From: Brevundimonas sp. UBA986
GTDB taxonomy: Bacteria; Pseudomonadota; Alphaproteobacteria; Caulobacterales; Caulobacteraceae
DNA: 20,031 bases
Assembly: GCA_002292165.1 (NCBI GenBank)
Contig: DBBK01000109.1
Span: 6,785-26,815, forward strand
Direction of reading: 5' to 3'
Positions 1-7,062 of the stretch are shown here, one piece after another. The notes beneath the pieces were generated by a model. It saw only the letters and a list, made by a program, of their open reading frames with translations, ran no database searches and was not told the DNA's origin. Position numbers and translations under genes: made by a program. Position 1 is the first letter of the stretch. Every line of letters starts with the position of its first letter.

Positions 1-562
1 TATGGTTGTGGCCATAGGCCTCGACCGCCCCGGCCGAACGCGGCAGGCCGGCGAAGACCTCGAAGCTGTCCGACGCCAGCCGGGCCACATTGCGCGACGT
101 CGCCCAGCGCGCCTTGGCGAAGTCCATGGTGTTGGCGTTGGGGCCGCGCTGACGCTCGTACAGCGGCGAACCCGGCGTCGTCACCCAGCTGGGCAGGAAA
201 CGGTCCTCCTGCCAGTCCCAGTAAGGCAGGGCGAAGGTCGTATGGCCGGTCAGCCGCGCGATGATCCGCTCCAGATGCGCCAGTTCCAGCCGGTGCCAGG
301 GCAGGAACAGGCCGCTGCCGTGCTGGGCCTTCTCGCGGTGCAGCCGGGTCTGGCGCGCCCACGAGCGGTTGTCGGTCCGCCGCTTCATCGCCGCCACGCC
401 ATCGCGGAAGGCGACCAGATCGTCCGAGTTCGGCGACAGGGTCGAGGCCCCCTTGCGCACCCGTCCGGTCTGGGCCCAGGCGGGCATGGCGCCAAGAAGC
501 GTGCTGCCGGCGGCAAAAGCAGCCCCGGCCCCCGCGAGCGCCTGACGTCTGTCGATGGTCAT
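1..562 (-). CDS. Tyrosinase-family copper oxidase, Tat-exported (3' part beyond window)
   Basis: Partial gene: the first 187 residues are present and the rest runs off the left edge. Residues 1-31 look like a twin-arginine signal (DRRQALAG, then a long Ala/Gly hydrophobic stretch ending AWAQ), so the protein is probably exported folded with its copper. The tyrosinase CuA signature is clear: FLPWHRLELAHLE around residues 86-98, with H90 and H81 nine residues apart as in the family, and H75 the likely first ligand. ALPYWDW (111-117) is also typical of the family. The last visible residues, GHNH (184-187), fit the beginning of CuB (HN-x-x-H), which cannot be completed here. Such enzymes oxidise phenols to o-quinones; the substrate is unknown. 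It lies 86 bp downstream of the O-acyltransferase operon on the same strand and may have its own promoter. I chose the ATG at 562 because the signal peptide begins there. Confidence 0.85.
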   Translation of the reverse strand, partial: MTIDRRQALAGAGAAFAAGSTLLGAMPAWAQTGRVRKGASTLSPNSDDLVAFRDGVAAMKRRTDNRSWARQTRLHREKAQHGSGLFLPWHRLELAHLERIIARLTGHTTFALPYWDWQEDRFLPSWVTTPGSPLYERQRGPNANTMDFAKARWATSRNVARLASDSFEVFAGLPRSAGAVEAYGHNH

Positions 563-648
563 GGTCAGCCCCCCGGCCGGTCTCTTCGCCACGGACAGTC
601 CAGCAAACGCCGGTCTCTGTCCAGTCGGCTAGCCCAACCGGCGAGTGA

Positions 649-1137
649 TCAGTCCTCGCCCTTCCGCGCCGGCGTCTGGCCGGGGAAGCGCAGGGCGTGG
701 AGGCCTTCATAGGCGTCGCGGACCGTCTGGCGCGGCTGGTCGGCGCCCAGCTGGGCGATCTGGGCGCACCAGACGTCGGACAGCTGCTGTACGGTCGAGG
801 TCACCCAGCCCGGCGCCTGCTGCCGCGACCAGTTCTGGATCGAGGCGGCGTTGAAGACCAGCAGGAAGACGGTCACCAGCAGGATCACATGGCTGGTCCA
901 GCGCCGGTCGCGCGCGGCGACCCCCTCCTCGTCCGGCGGCGGTCCGGGCGGGAAGGCGAACCGGCCCAGCGCCGCGAGAGGCTCGGGAACCAGCGGATGA
1001 CGCGTCGGCAGGTCGTGCGCGTTCGCCGTCTCGATCCAGTCGCTGGGGGGATCGGCCGGCGCCTCCCCCTCCAGCGGCGGAAACGGCGACGCGGCCGGGA
1101 ACGGCTCGACGGGCGGGTCTTCAGGATGATCGGTCAT
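649..1137 (-). CDS. Single-pass membrane protein, last gene of the O-acyltransferase operon
   Basis: This 162-residue protein belongs to no family I recognise. Residues 1-75 are rich in proline and acidic residues and probably disordered. One hydrophobic segment at about 83-100 (HVILLVTVFLLVFNAASI) follows a basic stretch (RDRRW), which suggests a cytoplasmic N-terminus and a periplasmic C-terminal part of about 60 residues. Its start lies only 16 bp after the stop of the MBOAT gene, so the two are surely co-transcribed. By position it may be a small accessory subunit of the acylation complex, for example holding the acyltransferase and the periplasmic SGNH proteins together, but that is inference. 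There are no catalytic motifs. Confidence 0.75.
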   Translation of the reverse strand: MTDHPEDPPVEPFPAASPFPPLEGEAPADPPSDWIETANAHDLPTRHPLVPEPLAALGRFAFPPGPPPDEEGVAARDRRWTSHVILLVTVFLLVFNAASIQNWSRQQAPGWVTSTVQQLSDVWCAQIAQLGADQPRQTVRDAYEGLHALRFPGQTPARKGED

Positions 1138-1153
1138 CGCTCTCGAACCTCCC

Positions 1154-2572
1154 TCAGAACTGGAAATAGATGAAGGGGGCGACGCCGTCCGGCCGCACCG
1201 CCTCGACCAGCAGGATCGCCACCCCGATCAGCACCGCGACCGTCAGGGCCGGCGCAGGCTTCAGCCGCTCGGCGACGCCCTCGATCATCCGCGGCGGCAG
1301 CCAGTGCATGGCCAGACCGCCGACGATCAGCAGCAGCAGGAAGGGGGTGGTCAGCAGCACCGGCCCGGCGCGGCCCAACCCTTCCAGCACATCCATCGCC
1401 ATGCCGAAGCTCTCGGCCCGGAACAGGATCCAGCCCAGACAGACGATGTGGAAGGTGATCAGCACGCCAAGCCAATGCGGCACGACCTTCCTCTCGCCGA
1501 ACACCGAACGCCCCAGCCGCTCGACCACCTGGGCCGCGCCGTGCAGCCCGCCCCAGGCCACGAAGGTCCAGGCCGCCCCGTGCCACAGCCCGCCCAGCAG
1601 CATGGTGATCATGACGTTGACGCAGGACATGATCAGGCCCTTCCGGCCCCCGCCCAGCGGCACATAGAGATAGTCCCTCAGCCAGCTCGACAGGCTGATG
1701 TGCCAGCGCCGCCAGAAGGACTGCATCGAGTTCGCCCGGTACGGCTGGTCGAAGTTTCGCGGGAAGGAATAGCCCAGCAGGGCCGCGATCCCGATCGCCA
1801 TGTCCGAATAGGCCGAGAAGTCGCAATAGATCTGGACCGCATAGCCATAGACGGCGGCCGCGATATCCAGCCCCGAATGGGCCGAGGGATCGAAGAAGAC
1901 CGGATCGACCAGCCGGATCGACAGCTCGGACGCGATCACCGTCTTCTTGAACAGGCCCCAGGCGATCAGCAGCAGGCCGTGGATCGCCATCTCCTTGGTC
2001 AGGCGCGGCACCCGGTCGAACTGGGGCAGCAGGTCCGAGGCCCGCACGATCGGCCCGGCGACCAGATGCGGGAAGAAGCTCATCAGCAGCATGACGTCGA
2101 GCAGCGACTTCGCCGCCGGCGTCCGGCCCCGGTTCACATCGACGACATAGCTGATGCCCTGGAAGGTGAAGAAGCTGATCCCCACCGGCAGGACCACCTG
2201 CAGCAGGGGCAGGTCCCGCTCCCAGCCAAACCGGGTCAGCAACTCGCCCATCTGCACGGCGAAGAAGCCGTAGTATTTGAAGAAGCCGAGGATCAGCAGA
2301 TTGGCCGCGACGCCCAGCCCGACCAGCCAGGCCGTGCCGATGCGTCGGCCCTCGCCGTCGACGGGCTTGCGCGCGATCATCGCCGCCACGGCCCAGTTCA
2401 TCACCGCCGAGCCGATCAGCAGGCCGACGAACCGCCAGTCCCACTGGGCGTAGAAGAACCAGCTGGCCAGCAGCAGGAACAGTTTGCGGCGTCCGTTCTC
2501 CCGGTCCAGCGACCAGGAGGCGAAATAGACGAACAGGAAGAAGACGCCGAAGGCGAGGGTCGGGAACAGCAT
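1154..2572 (-). CDS. MBOAT-family membrane O-acyltransferase (AlgI-like)
   Basis: This polytopic membrane protein of 472 residues has the usual length for AlgI/PatA-type MBOAT proteins. Its signatures are RRWHISLSSWLRDYLYVPLGG (H291 region), GGLWHGAAWTFVAWGGLHG (H331 and H344, matching the catalytic His pair of the family) and IYCDFSAYSDMAIG (about 248-261). Members pass acyl groups, usually acetyl, from a cytoplasmic donor across the membrane to extracytoplasmic partners that modify polysaccharide, peptidoglycan or teichoic acid. The ATG directly follows the stop codon of the upstream SGNH gene with no spacer, so translation is coupled. Two SGNH-type proteins upstream could be the periplasmic transferases, like AlgJ/AlgX or PatB. 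No polymer-synthesis gene is adjacent, so the substrate cannot be named. A longer reading frame overlapping this region in another frame is a shadow. Confidence 0.93.
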   Translation of the reverse strand: MLFPTLAFGVFFLFVYFASWSLDRENGRRKLFLLLASWFFYAQWDWRFVGLLIGSAVMNWAVAAMIARKPVDGEGRRIGTAWLVGLGVAANLLILGFFKYYGFFAVQMGELLTRFGWERDLPLLQVVLPVGISFFTFQGISYVVDVNRGRTPAAKSLLDVMLLMSFFPHLVAGPIVRASDLLPQFDRVPRLTKEMAIHGLLLIAWGLFKKTVIASELSIRLVDPVFFDPSAHSGLDIAAAVYGYAVQIYCDFSAYSDMAIGIAALLGYSFPRNFDQPYRANSMQSFWRRWHISLSSWLRDYLYVPLGGGRKGLIMSCVNVMITMLLGGLWHGAAWTFVAWGGLHGAAQVVERLGRSVFGERKVVPHWLGVLITFHIVCLGWILFRAESFGMAMDVLEGLGRAGPVLLTTPFLLLLIVGGLAMHWLPPRMIEGVAERLKPAPALTVAVLIGVAILLVEAVRPDGVAPFIYFQF

Positions 2573-3433
2573 CTAGCGCGCGCCCCCGCCATCTTGCCTG
2601 GACTGCCTGTACCACTGCCGTCCAGCCGTCATCAGATCCTCATACAGAAGGCCGCCGATCCAGTCGGCCCCGGCCTGGGTGAAGTGCACATGGTCCCCGC
2701 GCATCATCGGGTCCTCGCCGTTCGCGCCGGGCTGGGTCAGGCGGAAGGCCGAACAGTCGCCGCCCATCCGGCCGCGCCAGTCCCAGTAGGCGACGTTCAG
2801 ACTGGCCGCGACGCGCTGCTGGACGTCGCGCACCACCGCCAGCATGGCCGGAGACCGCCAGCGGGCCTCGGCGTCGCCGGGACAGCTTCCCCCGCCCTCC
2901 CCGCGCTGGGCCTCGGGCGCACCCATGATCAGCAGGGCCGCGCGCGGCGCCTCGGCGCGCAGACGCATGATCTCCGACCGCAGCAGCCGCTCATAGGCGA
3001 CGGCGTCGAGCGTATCGTCGAAGCCCTCATTGACCCCGTACTCCAGCACGATCAGGTCGACGGGCGCGTCCAGCACCGGCAGCGGATGGTTGGCCAGATC
3101 GGTCAGGGTCACCCCGACCACCCCGATCGGTTCGATGCGGATGTCACGCGCCGGAAAACGGGCCTTCAGCCGGGTTTCCAGAGCCCCGGTAATCAGCCGC
3201 CCGGCCGTATGGCTGTCGCCGAACTGGACGATGCGCACCACCCCACCCCAACGTCCGTCGAGGGCACGGAACAGAGGGGTCAGCTCGCGCGCCTGGCACA
3301 GGCCGTCGGGACAGGACCGGCTCGGCGGCGACGGCAGGGGCGTCCACGGCCGTTCCTGGGCCACGGCAAAGCCAGGAACCGCGCCGAACGCGGCGGCTGA
3401 CAGCACCGAAGCCAGAACCAGCCCGCGGATCAC
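2573..3433 (-). CDS. Secreted SGNH/GDSL hydrolase-like protein, probable O-acetyl transferase or esterase
   Basis: 286 residues with an N-terminal signal peptide (about 1-26, hydrophobic, ending GFAVAQ). The SGNH blocks are visible: FGDSHTAG (S74 as nucleophile), EYGVNEGFDD (about 131-140, the block with the oxyanion Asn N135) and GDHVHFTQAG (D247 and H250 completing the triad). GDSH in place of GDSL, with a periplasmic location, is typical of polymer acetylation partners such as AlgJ/AlgX or PatB. It overlaps the upstream SGNH gene by 4 bp (ATGA), and its own stop abuts the MBOAT start, so all four genes form one transcript. Likely role: transferring or removing acyl groups on an envelope polymer. 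A simple esterase is also possible. Confidence 0.88.
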   Translation of the reverse strand: MIRGLVLASVLSAAAFGAVPGFAVAQERPWTPLPSPPSRSCPDGLCQARELTPLFRALDGRWGGVVRIVQFGDSHTAGRLITGALETRLKARFPARDIRIEPIGVVGVTLTDLANHPLPVLDAPVDLIVLEYGVNEGFDDTLDAVAYERLLRSEIMRLRAEAPRAALLIMGAPEAQRGEGGGSCPGDAEARWRSPAMLAVVRDVQQRVAASLNVAYWDWRGRMGGDCSAFRLTQPGANGEDPMMRGDHVHFTQAGADWIGGLLYEDLMTAGRQWYRQSRQDGGGAR

Positions 3434-4335
3434 GCCCCGGCGCCGCCCGCGCTGGCTTGAGCAGGAGCCGCCGCCTGCGGCGAGGCCAGACCGGCGTCGG
3501 CTCGCAGCCGCTCGACCACCGGCTCGCTGATCCGCAGATAGCCGGCCATCGACATGTGGATGCCGTCGTTGGCCCGCATCAGCTGGCGTCGGCCGCTGTC
3601 GTGGGCGGTCAGATAGGCGTCATAGTCGCCGGTATCGTCCGAGGTCAGGGCGACGGTCGAGATATAGGGCACGTTCAGCGCCTTCATGTGCGCCGAGACC
3701 ACATCGTTGATCAGGGTCATCTTGGCGTCGAAGCTCTCGCGCTTCATCTTCGGCAGGCCGACCCAGTAGACGGCGATATCGCGGCTGCGTAGCAGGGCCA
3801 CCAGATCGTCGACCCGCTTGCCGTAGGCCGCCTTCCAGCCCTCCGAGCCGAAGGCGTGGATCTGGCCGTCCATGCTAATGCCCTGGGCGTCATTGGTGCC
3901 GAACAGGATGACGGCGACGTCCACGGGGGTCTCGGCGATCTGGCGCTCGGTCTTGGCCTGGATGTCGACGTAGTCATAGCGCGACAGGCCGGTGGAGACC
4001 TCGGAGAACTTGGTCACGGTCACGCCCGGCGTGCCGTTCAGGTCGCGGTACAGGCCAGCCCACAGGCCGTCGCCCATGGAATCGCCGAACACCCCGACGC
4101 GCAGCTTGCCGCTGGCCATCCGCACCTTCAGCGGGGTGATGGCCGGACCGGCCGAAACATTGGCAGCGGGCTGGACGGCGGCCGAAACCGGTTCAGGCCC
4201 CGCCGAGGCGTTGGCGGTCGAGCCGAACAGCAGGGTCGGATGGCGGATCCACGCGCGGCCATCGGGCGTCAGCAGCAGGCCAATGCCCACGCCGACCAGA
4301 AGCGCCGCCGTCAAGGAGTTGATGTTCGCCCGCAC
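3430..4335 (-). CDS. DUF459-type SGNH/GDSL hydrolase family protein, membrane-anchored
   Basis: 301 residues, first gene of the operon. The start is GTG at 4335; an in-frame stop lies six codons upstream and there is no earlier start. Residues 7-23 form a hydrophobic segment (signal anchor or signal peptide), followed by a low-complexity Ala/Pro linker (about 38-66). The catalytic domain has VGVFGDSMGDGLW (S86), ILFGTNDAQ (N148) and NDGIHMSMAGY (D257, H260), so all SGNH residues are present. The GDSMGDGLW block resembles the DUF459 group. It probably acts in the periplasm beside the second SGNH protein, downstream with a 4-bp overlap. Two different SGNH proteins next to one MBOAT protein may divide the tasks of transferase and esterase or chaperone. 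Confidence 0.87.
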   Translation of the reverse strand: MRANINSLTAALLVGVGIGLLLTPDGRAWIRHPTLLFGSTANASAGPEPVSAAVQPAANVSAGPAITPLKVRMASGKLRVGVFGDSMGDGLWAGLYRDLNGTPGVTVTKFSEVSTGLSRYDYVDIQAKTERQIAETPVDVAVILFGTNDAQGISMDGQIHAFGSEGWKAAYGKRVDDLVALLRSRDIAVYWVGLPKMKRESFDAKMTLINDVVSAHMKALNVPYISTVALTSDDTGDYDAYLTAHDSGRRQLMRANDGIHMSMAGYLRISEPVVERLRADAGLASPQAAAPAQASAGGAGA

Positions 4336-4372
4336 GCCCCACCCGCACGTTTACTGACCGAACAGCCATAAC

Positions 4373-4386
4373 CGATCCCCGGATCG
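4373..4386. repeat. Short palindrome upstream of the acylation operon
   Basis: CGATCC and GGATCG form 6-bp inverted arms around a CC centre, about 40 bp before the GTG start at 4335. The position would suit an operator over the leftward promoter. A chance palindrome is quite possible in GC-rich DNA. Confidence 0.3.
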
Positions 4387-4436
4387 TCGCCCACCGCCTG
4401 CGCGTCGCGAGCGAAGAAAAAGGTTAACTGTGGCGT

Positions 4437-4449
4437 CCGAAACTTTCGG
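4437..4449. repeat. Perfect 6-bp inverted repeat
   Basis: CCGAAA and TTTCGG arms are separated by a single C. It lies about 100 bp upstream of the leftward operon and about 290 bp before the CoA-transferase start. It could be a regulator site; no known consensus is claimed. Confidence 0.3.
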
Positions 4450-4571
4450 TCTGGCGCCGGGATGGCAGGCGAGGCCTGACGGAGGCGGGATCGAGGGCCT
4501 TCTGTTAGGCGCCTTAGGCGGTCGTGTTAGCCTTCTCGACAGACAAACCCGACCGGAGGCGAAACGTCGAC

Positions 4572-4601
4572 TTGGCACGGTTTGGCACGGTTTGGCCGTG
4601 T
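4572..4601. repeat. Tandem 10-bp repeat, three copies
   Basis: The unit TTGGCACGGT occurs twice perfectly (4572-4581, 4582-4591), followed by a diverged third copy, TTGGCCGTGT (4592-4601). The period is one helical turn, which would put bound proteins on the same face of the DNA. TGGCACG also equals the -24 half of a sigma-54 promoter, but no GC doublet sits at the right distance, so I do not call it a promoter. Confidence 0.6.
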
Positions 4602-4657
4602 ATTCTTGAAAGGCGGACAGCCATTCCGCCGACGCCCCCCACGGGCTACGATCCGGC

Positions 4658-4686
4658 TTGCGAAGCGGTTCGGGCCGGACTATTCA
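4658..4686 (+). promoter_or_regulatory. Candidate promoter for the CoA-transferase genes
   Basis: TTGCGA and TATTCA are separated by 17 bp, a fair match to a housekeeping -35/-10 pair. Transcription would begin near 4693, some 37 bases before the ATG at 4730. Prediction by eye only. Confidence 0.35.
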
Positions 4687-4729
4687 CGAGCCCAAGAAAT
4701 ATTCATCAAAGCGTGAAAAAGGGAAGCGT

Positions 4730-5434
4730 ATGGGGAAGATCGTCGCTGACGCGAGGGCGGCCCTCGAGGGTGTGGCCTTCGACGGCATGACCGTCATGTC
4801 CGGAGGCTTCGGCCTGTGCGGCATTCCGGAGAACCTGATCGCCGCCCTGCGCGACAGCGGGGTCAAGGGCCTGACTGTCATCTCCAACAATGCGGGCGTG
4901 GACGGCTTCGGCCTCGGTCAGCTGCTGGAGACCCGCCAGATCGCCAAGATGATCTCGTCCTATGTCGGCGAGAACAAGGAGTTCGAGCGCCAGTATCTGG
5001 CCGGCGAGCTGCAGCTGGAGTTCAACCCGCAGGGGACGCTCGCCGAGCGCATCCGCGCGGGCGGCGCCGGCATCCCCGCCTTCTTCACCGCCACCGGCGT
5101 CGGCACCCTCGTCGCCGAGGGCAAGGAGGTCCGTGAGTTCGACGGCCGCGACTACGTCATGGAAACCGGCCTCGTCGCCGACCTCGCCATCGTCAAGGCG
5201 TGGAAGGCCGACGAGCGCGGCAACCTCGTCTTCCGCAAGACCGCCCGCAACTTCAACCCGATGATGGCCACCGCCGGCAAGGTGACCCTGGTCGAGGTCG
5301 AGGAAATCGTCTCGACCGGCTCGCTGGATCCCGACCAGATCCACACCCCCGGCATCTACGTCGACCGCCTGTTCAAGGGCAGCTTCGAAAAGCGCATCGA
5401 ACAGCGCACCGTCCGTCAGAAAGAGGTCGCATAA
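4730..5434 (+). CDS. scoA: 3-oxoacid CoA-transferase, subunit A
   Basis: 234 residues, the usual subunit A length. With subunit B it moves CoA between succinyl-CoA or another acyl-CoA and a 3-oxoacid such as acetoacetate, feeding ketone-body or butanoate metabolism in the cytoplasm. Family marks are SGGFGLCGIPENLI (about 24-37, the CoA-binding glycine-rich motif) and GAGIPAFFTATGVGT in the middle. I start at the ATG at 4730, with GGGAAG just upstream; the frame is open further back to 4658, but those residues are unlike the family. Its stop is 2 bp before the start of subunit B. The A/B split and motifs favour succinyl-CoA:3-ketoacid transferase, but a 3-oxoadipate (PcaI) or AtoD-type enzyme cannot be excluded. 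Confidence 0.92.
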   Translation: MGKIVADARAALEGVAFDGMTVMSGGFGLCGIPENLIAALRDSGVKGLTVISNNAGVDGFGLGQLLETRQIAKMISSYVGENKEFERQYLAGELQLEFNPQGTLAERIRAGGAGIPAFFTATGVGTLVAEGKEVREFDGRDYVMETGLVADLAIVKAWKADERGNLVFRKTARNFNPMMATAGKVTLVEVEEIVSTGSLDPDQIHTPGIYVDRLFKGSFEKRIEQRTVRQKEVA

Positions 5435-5436
5435 CC

Positions 5437-6087
5437 ATGGCCCGCACCCGCGAACAACTGGCTGAACGCGCCGCGAAAGAGCTGCAGGACGGCTTCTATG
5501 TGAACCTGGGCATCGGCATCCCGACCCTGGTCGCCAACTACATTCCCGAAGGCATGGAGGTCACCCTCCAGTCCGAGAACGGCATGCTGGGCATGGGCCC
5601 CTTCCCGTGGGCCGGTGAGGAAGACCCCGACCTGATCAACGCCGGCAAGCAGACGATCACCGAAATCCCCGAGAGCGCCTACTTCAGCTCGGCCGACAGC
5701 TTCGCCATGATCCGCGGCGGCCATATCAACCTGTCGATCCTTGGGGCCATGGAGGTCGCCGAGAACGGCGACATCGCCAACTGGATGATCCCGGGCAAGC
5801 TGGTGAAGGGCATGGGCGGCGCCATGGACCTGGTCGCGGGCGTCAAGCGCGTGGTCGTGGTCATGGATCACGCCAACAAACACGGCGAGTCCAAGGTCCT
5901 GAAGGCCTGCACCCTGCCCCTGACGGGCACGGGCGTGGTCAGCCGCATCATCACCGACCTGGCCGTCTTCGACGTCAAGCCGGACGGCGCGGGGCTGGAG
6001 CTGATCGAACTGGCCGACGGCGTGACCCTGGACGAAGTCGCGGCGAAGACCCAGGCCAGCTACACCGTGTCCGCTGCCCTTGCGTAA
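5437..6087 (+). CDS. scoB: 3-oxoacid CoA-transferase, subunit B
   Basis: 216 residues, normal subunit B length. The catalytic glutamate lies in LQSENGMLGMGPFP (E47, in SENG), which forms the glutamyl-CoA thioester in this family. YVNLGIGIPTLVANYIPEG (21-39) and GGHINLSILGAMEV further on are also characteristic. The ATG follows two bases after the stop of subunit A, so the subunits should be made together in matching amounts. No thiolase, dehydrogenase or polyhydroxybutyrate gene is next to the pair, so the pathway use is open. Confidence 0.93.
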   Translation: MARTREQLAERAAKELQDGFYVNLGIGIPTLVANYIPEGMEVTLQSENGMLGMGPFPWAGEEDPDLINAGKQTITEIPESAYFSSADSFAMIRGGHINLSILGAMEVAENGDIANWMIPGKLVKGMGGAMDLVAGVKRVVVVMDHANKHGESKVLKACTLPLTGTGVVSRIITDLAVFDVKPDGAGLELIELADGVTLDEVAAKTQASYTVSAALA

Positions 6088-6195
6088 GCGTTCCTTCGCC
6101 TAACCGACTGAGACTTAACCAAATCCGGCAACCCACACGCGATCTTGCTTGGCAAAACCGCCGATCCCGGACGATAGTGGTTAAGGGAGATGGGC

Positions 6196-7062
6196 ATGCC
6201 GGGAACGAACGCGCACAGGGTCTGGCCGGGTCTTCCGGCGCCGGATGAGGCGCGCGTGGCCCAGCTCTCGCCCGAGGCCGTCTCGGACGGCTTCGGCGAG
6301 GACGCCCGCAAGGGTCTCGCCGCCCTCGCCGACCGGGTCCGGGCCGAGATGCGCAGCGGGGAGCTGACCGAGGCCCTCGCCGTCATCCACCATCTGCGCG
6401 CCGGTCTGGAGAGCCTGAACCCCGCCGATCTGGAGCCCCGCAAGGGCCTGGGCGGCCTGTTCGACAGCCGCAAGCGGCGCCTCAAGGCCTTCCGCGACCG
6501 CTTCGCCGAGGTGACCCGCACCCTGGCTGAATCCCTCGACGACCTTCAGGTCCGGGTCGGGGCCGTGAACCGCCGTTCGGGTGTGCTGGAGCAGCTCTGG
6601 ACCGACATCCGCCACGGCGTGCTCGAGATGGACGACTTCGTCGCCGCCTGCCTGAGGAAGGTCGCCCCCGTCCAGACGACCGAACCCGGCGCCGCACCCG
6701 TCCTGCATCCGGTGCACCAACGCGGCCACCGCCTCGCCGACGCCCGCGACGCCGGCGTCCGCCTCCTGCCCCAGGTCCGGGTGGGCCAGAATGCCGACGG
6801 CCAGGCCGCCCGGCGGCTCAAGATGGCCTGCGACGCCATGATCGAGTGGCACCACGAATGGGCCGACAACCTCGGGGTCCGGGCCCTGGGCGTCAAAGGC
6901 CCGAAGAAGGCGAAGAAGGTCGCGCCCGATCAGGCCCGGCTGACCACCTCGCGCCAGACGGTGCTGGCCATGCTGGACGCCGCCGCCCGCGAGGTCGAGA
7001 CCGCCCGCCAGCGCCGCGTCGAGGCCGACGGCCGCATCGAGGCCGCCCGAAAGGCGATCTGA
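6196..7062 (+). CDS. TelA-like (toxic-anion-resistance-family-like) helical protein
   Basis: 288 residues, no signal peptide or membrane segment, very rich in Arg, Ala and Glu. The section GLGGLFDSRKRRLKAFRDRF through VLEQLWTDIR and the following helix (about residues 80-160) has the pattern of the KlaA/TelA family: an FF/LF start, a long helical pair with a repeated L..L spacing and a Leu-rich third helix. The match is by eye and distant. TelA proteins were linked to tellurite resistance, but their real role is unclear. I prefer the ATG at 6196 to the one at 6190, because GGGAG (6185-6189) directly touches the earlier ATG but lies a proper 6 bases before the later one. The C-terminus is a basic helix ending in ARKAI. 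The gene ends exactly where the convergent lipoprotein gene ends. Confidence 0.6.
   Translation: MPGTNAHRVWPGLPAPDEARVAQLSPEAVSDGFGEDARKGLAALADRVRAEMRSGELTEALAVIHHLRAGLESLNPADLEPRKGLGGLFDSRKRRLKAFRDRFAEVTRTLAESLDDLQVRVGAVNRRSGVLEQLWTDIRHGVLEMDDFVAACLRKVAPVQTTEPGAAPVLHPVHQRGHRLADARDAGVRLLPQVRVGQNADGQAARRLKMACDAMIEWHHEWADNLGVRALGVKGPKKAKKVAPDQARLTTSRQTVLAMLDAAAREVETARQRRVEADGRIEAARKAI

Larger units (their letters stand above)
4336..4729. other. Divergent intergenic region between the acylation operon and the CoA-transferase genes
   Basis: About 394 bp with no convincing gene. The open frames here are short, and one is just an upstream extension of the CoA-transferase reading frame. It must hold the promoters for both directions. 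Visible elements are two short palindromes (4373-4386 and 4437-4449), a 10-bp-period tandem repeat (4572-4601) and a candidate -35/-10 pair for the rightward genes (4658-4686). Each is listed separately. Confidence 0.7.

Noticed and set aside
593..622. Terminator hairpin between the acylation operon and the tyrosinase gene
   Set aside because: Only 6-bp arms with an 18-base loop and no T tract; too weak to call.
1304..3400. Long open frame on the plus strand opposite the MBOAT and SGNH genes
   Set aside because: Both opposite-strand genes have complete catalytic motifs; the frame has shadow composition (His, Gln, Asp, Arg) and no domain.
4572..4601. Sigma-54 promoter in the tandem repeat
   Set aside because: TGGCACG fits the -24 element, but the GC doublet is one base too close in every register.
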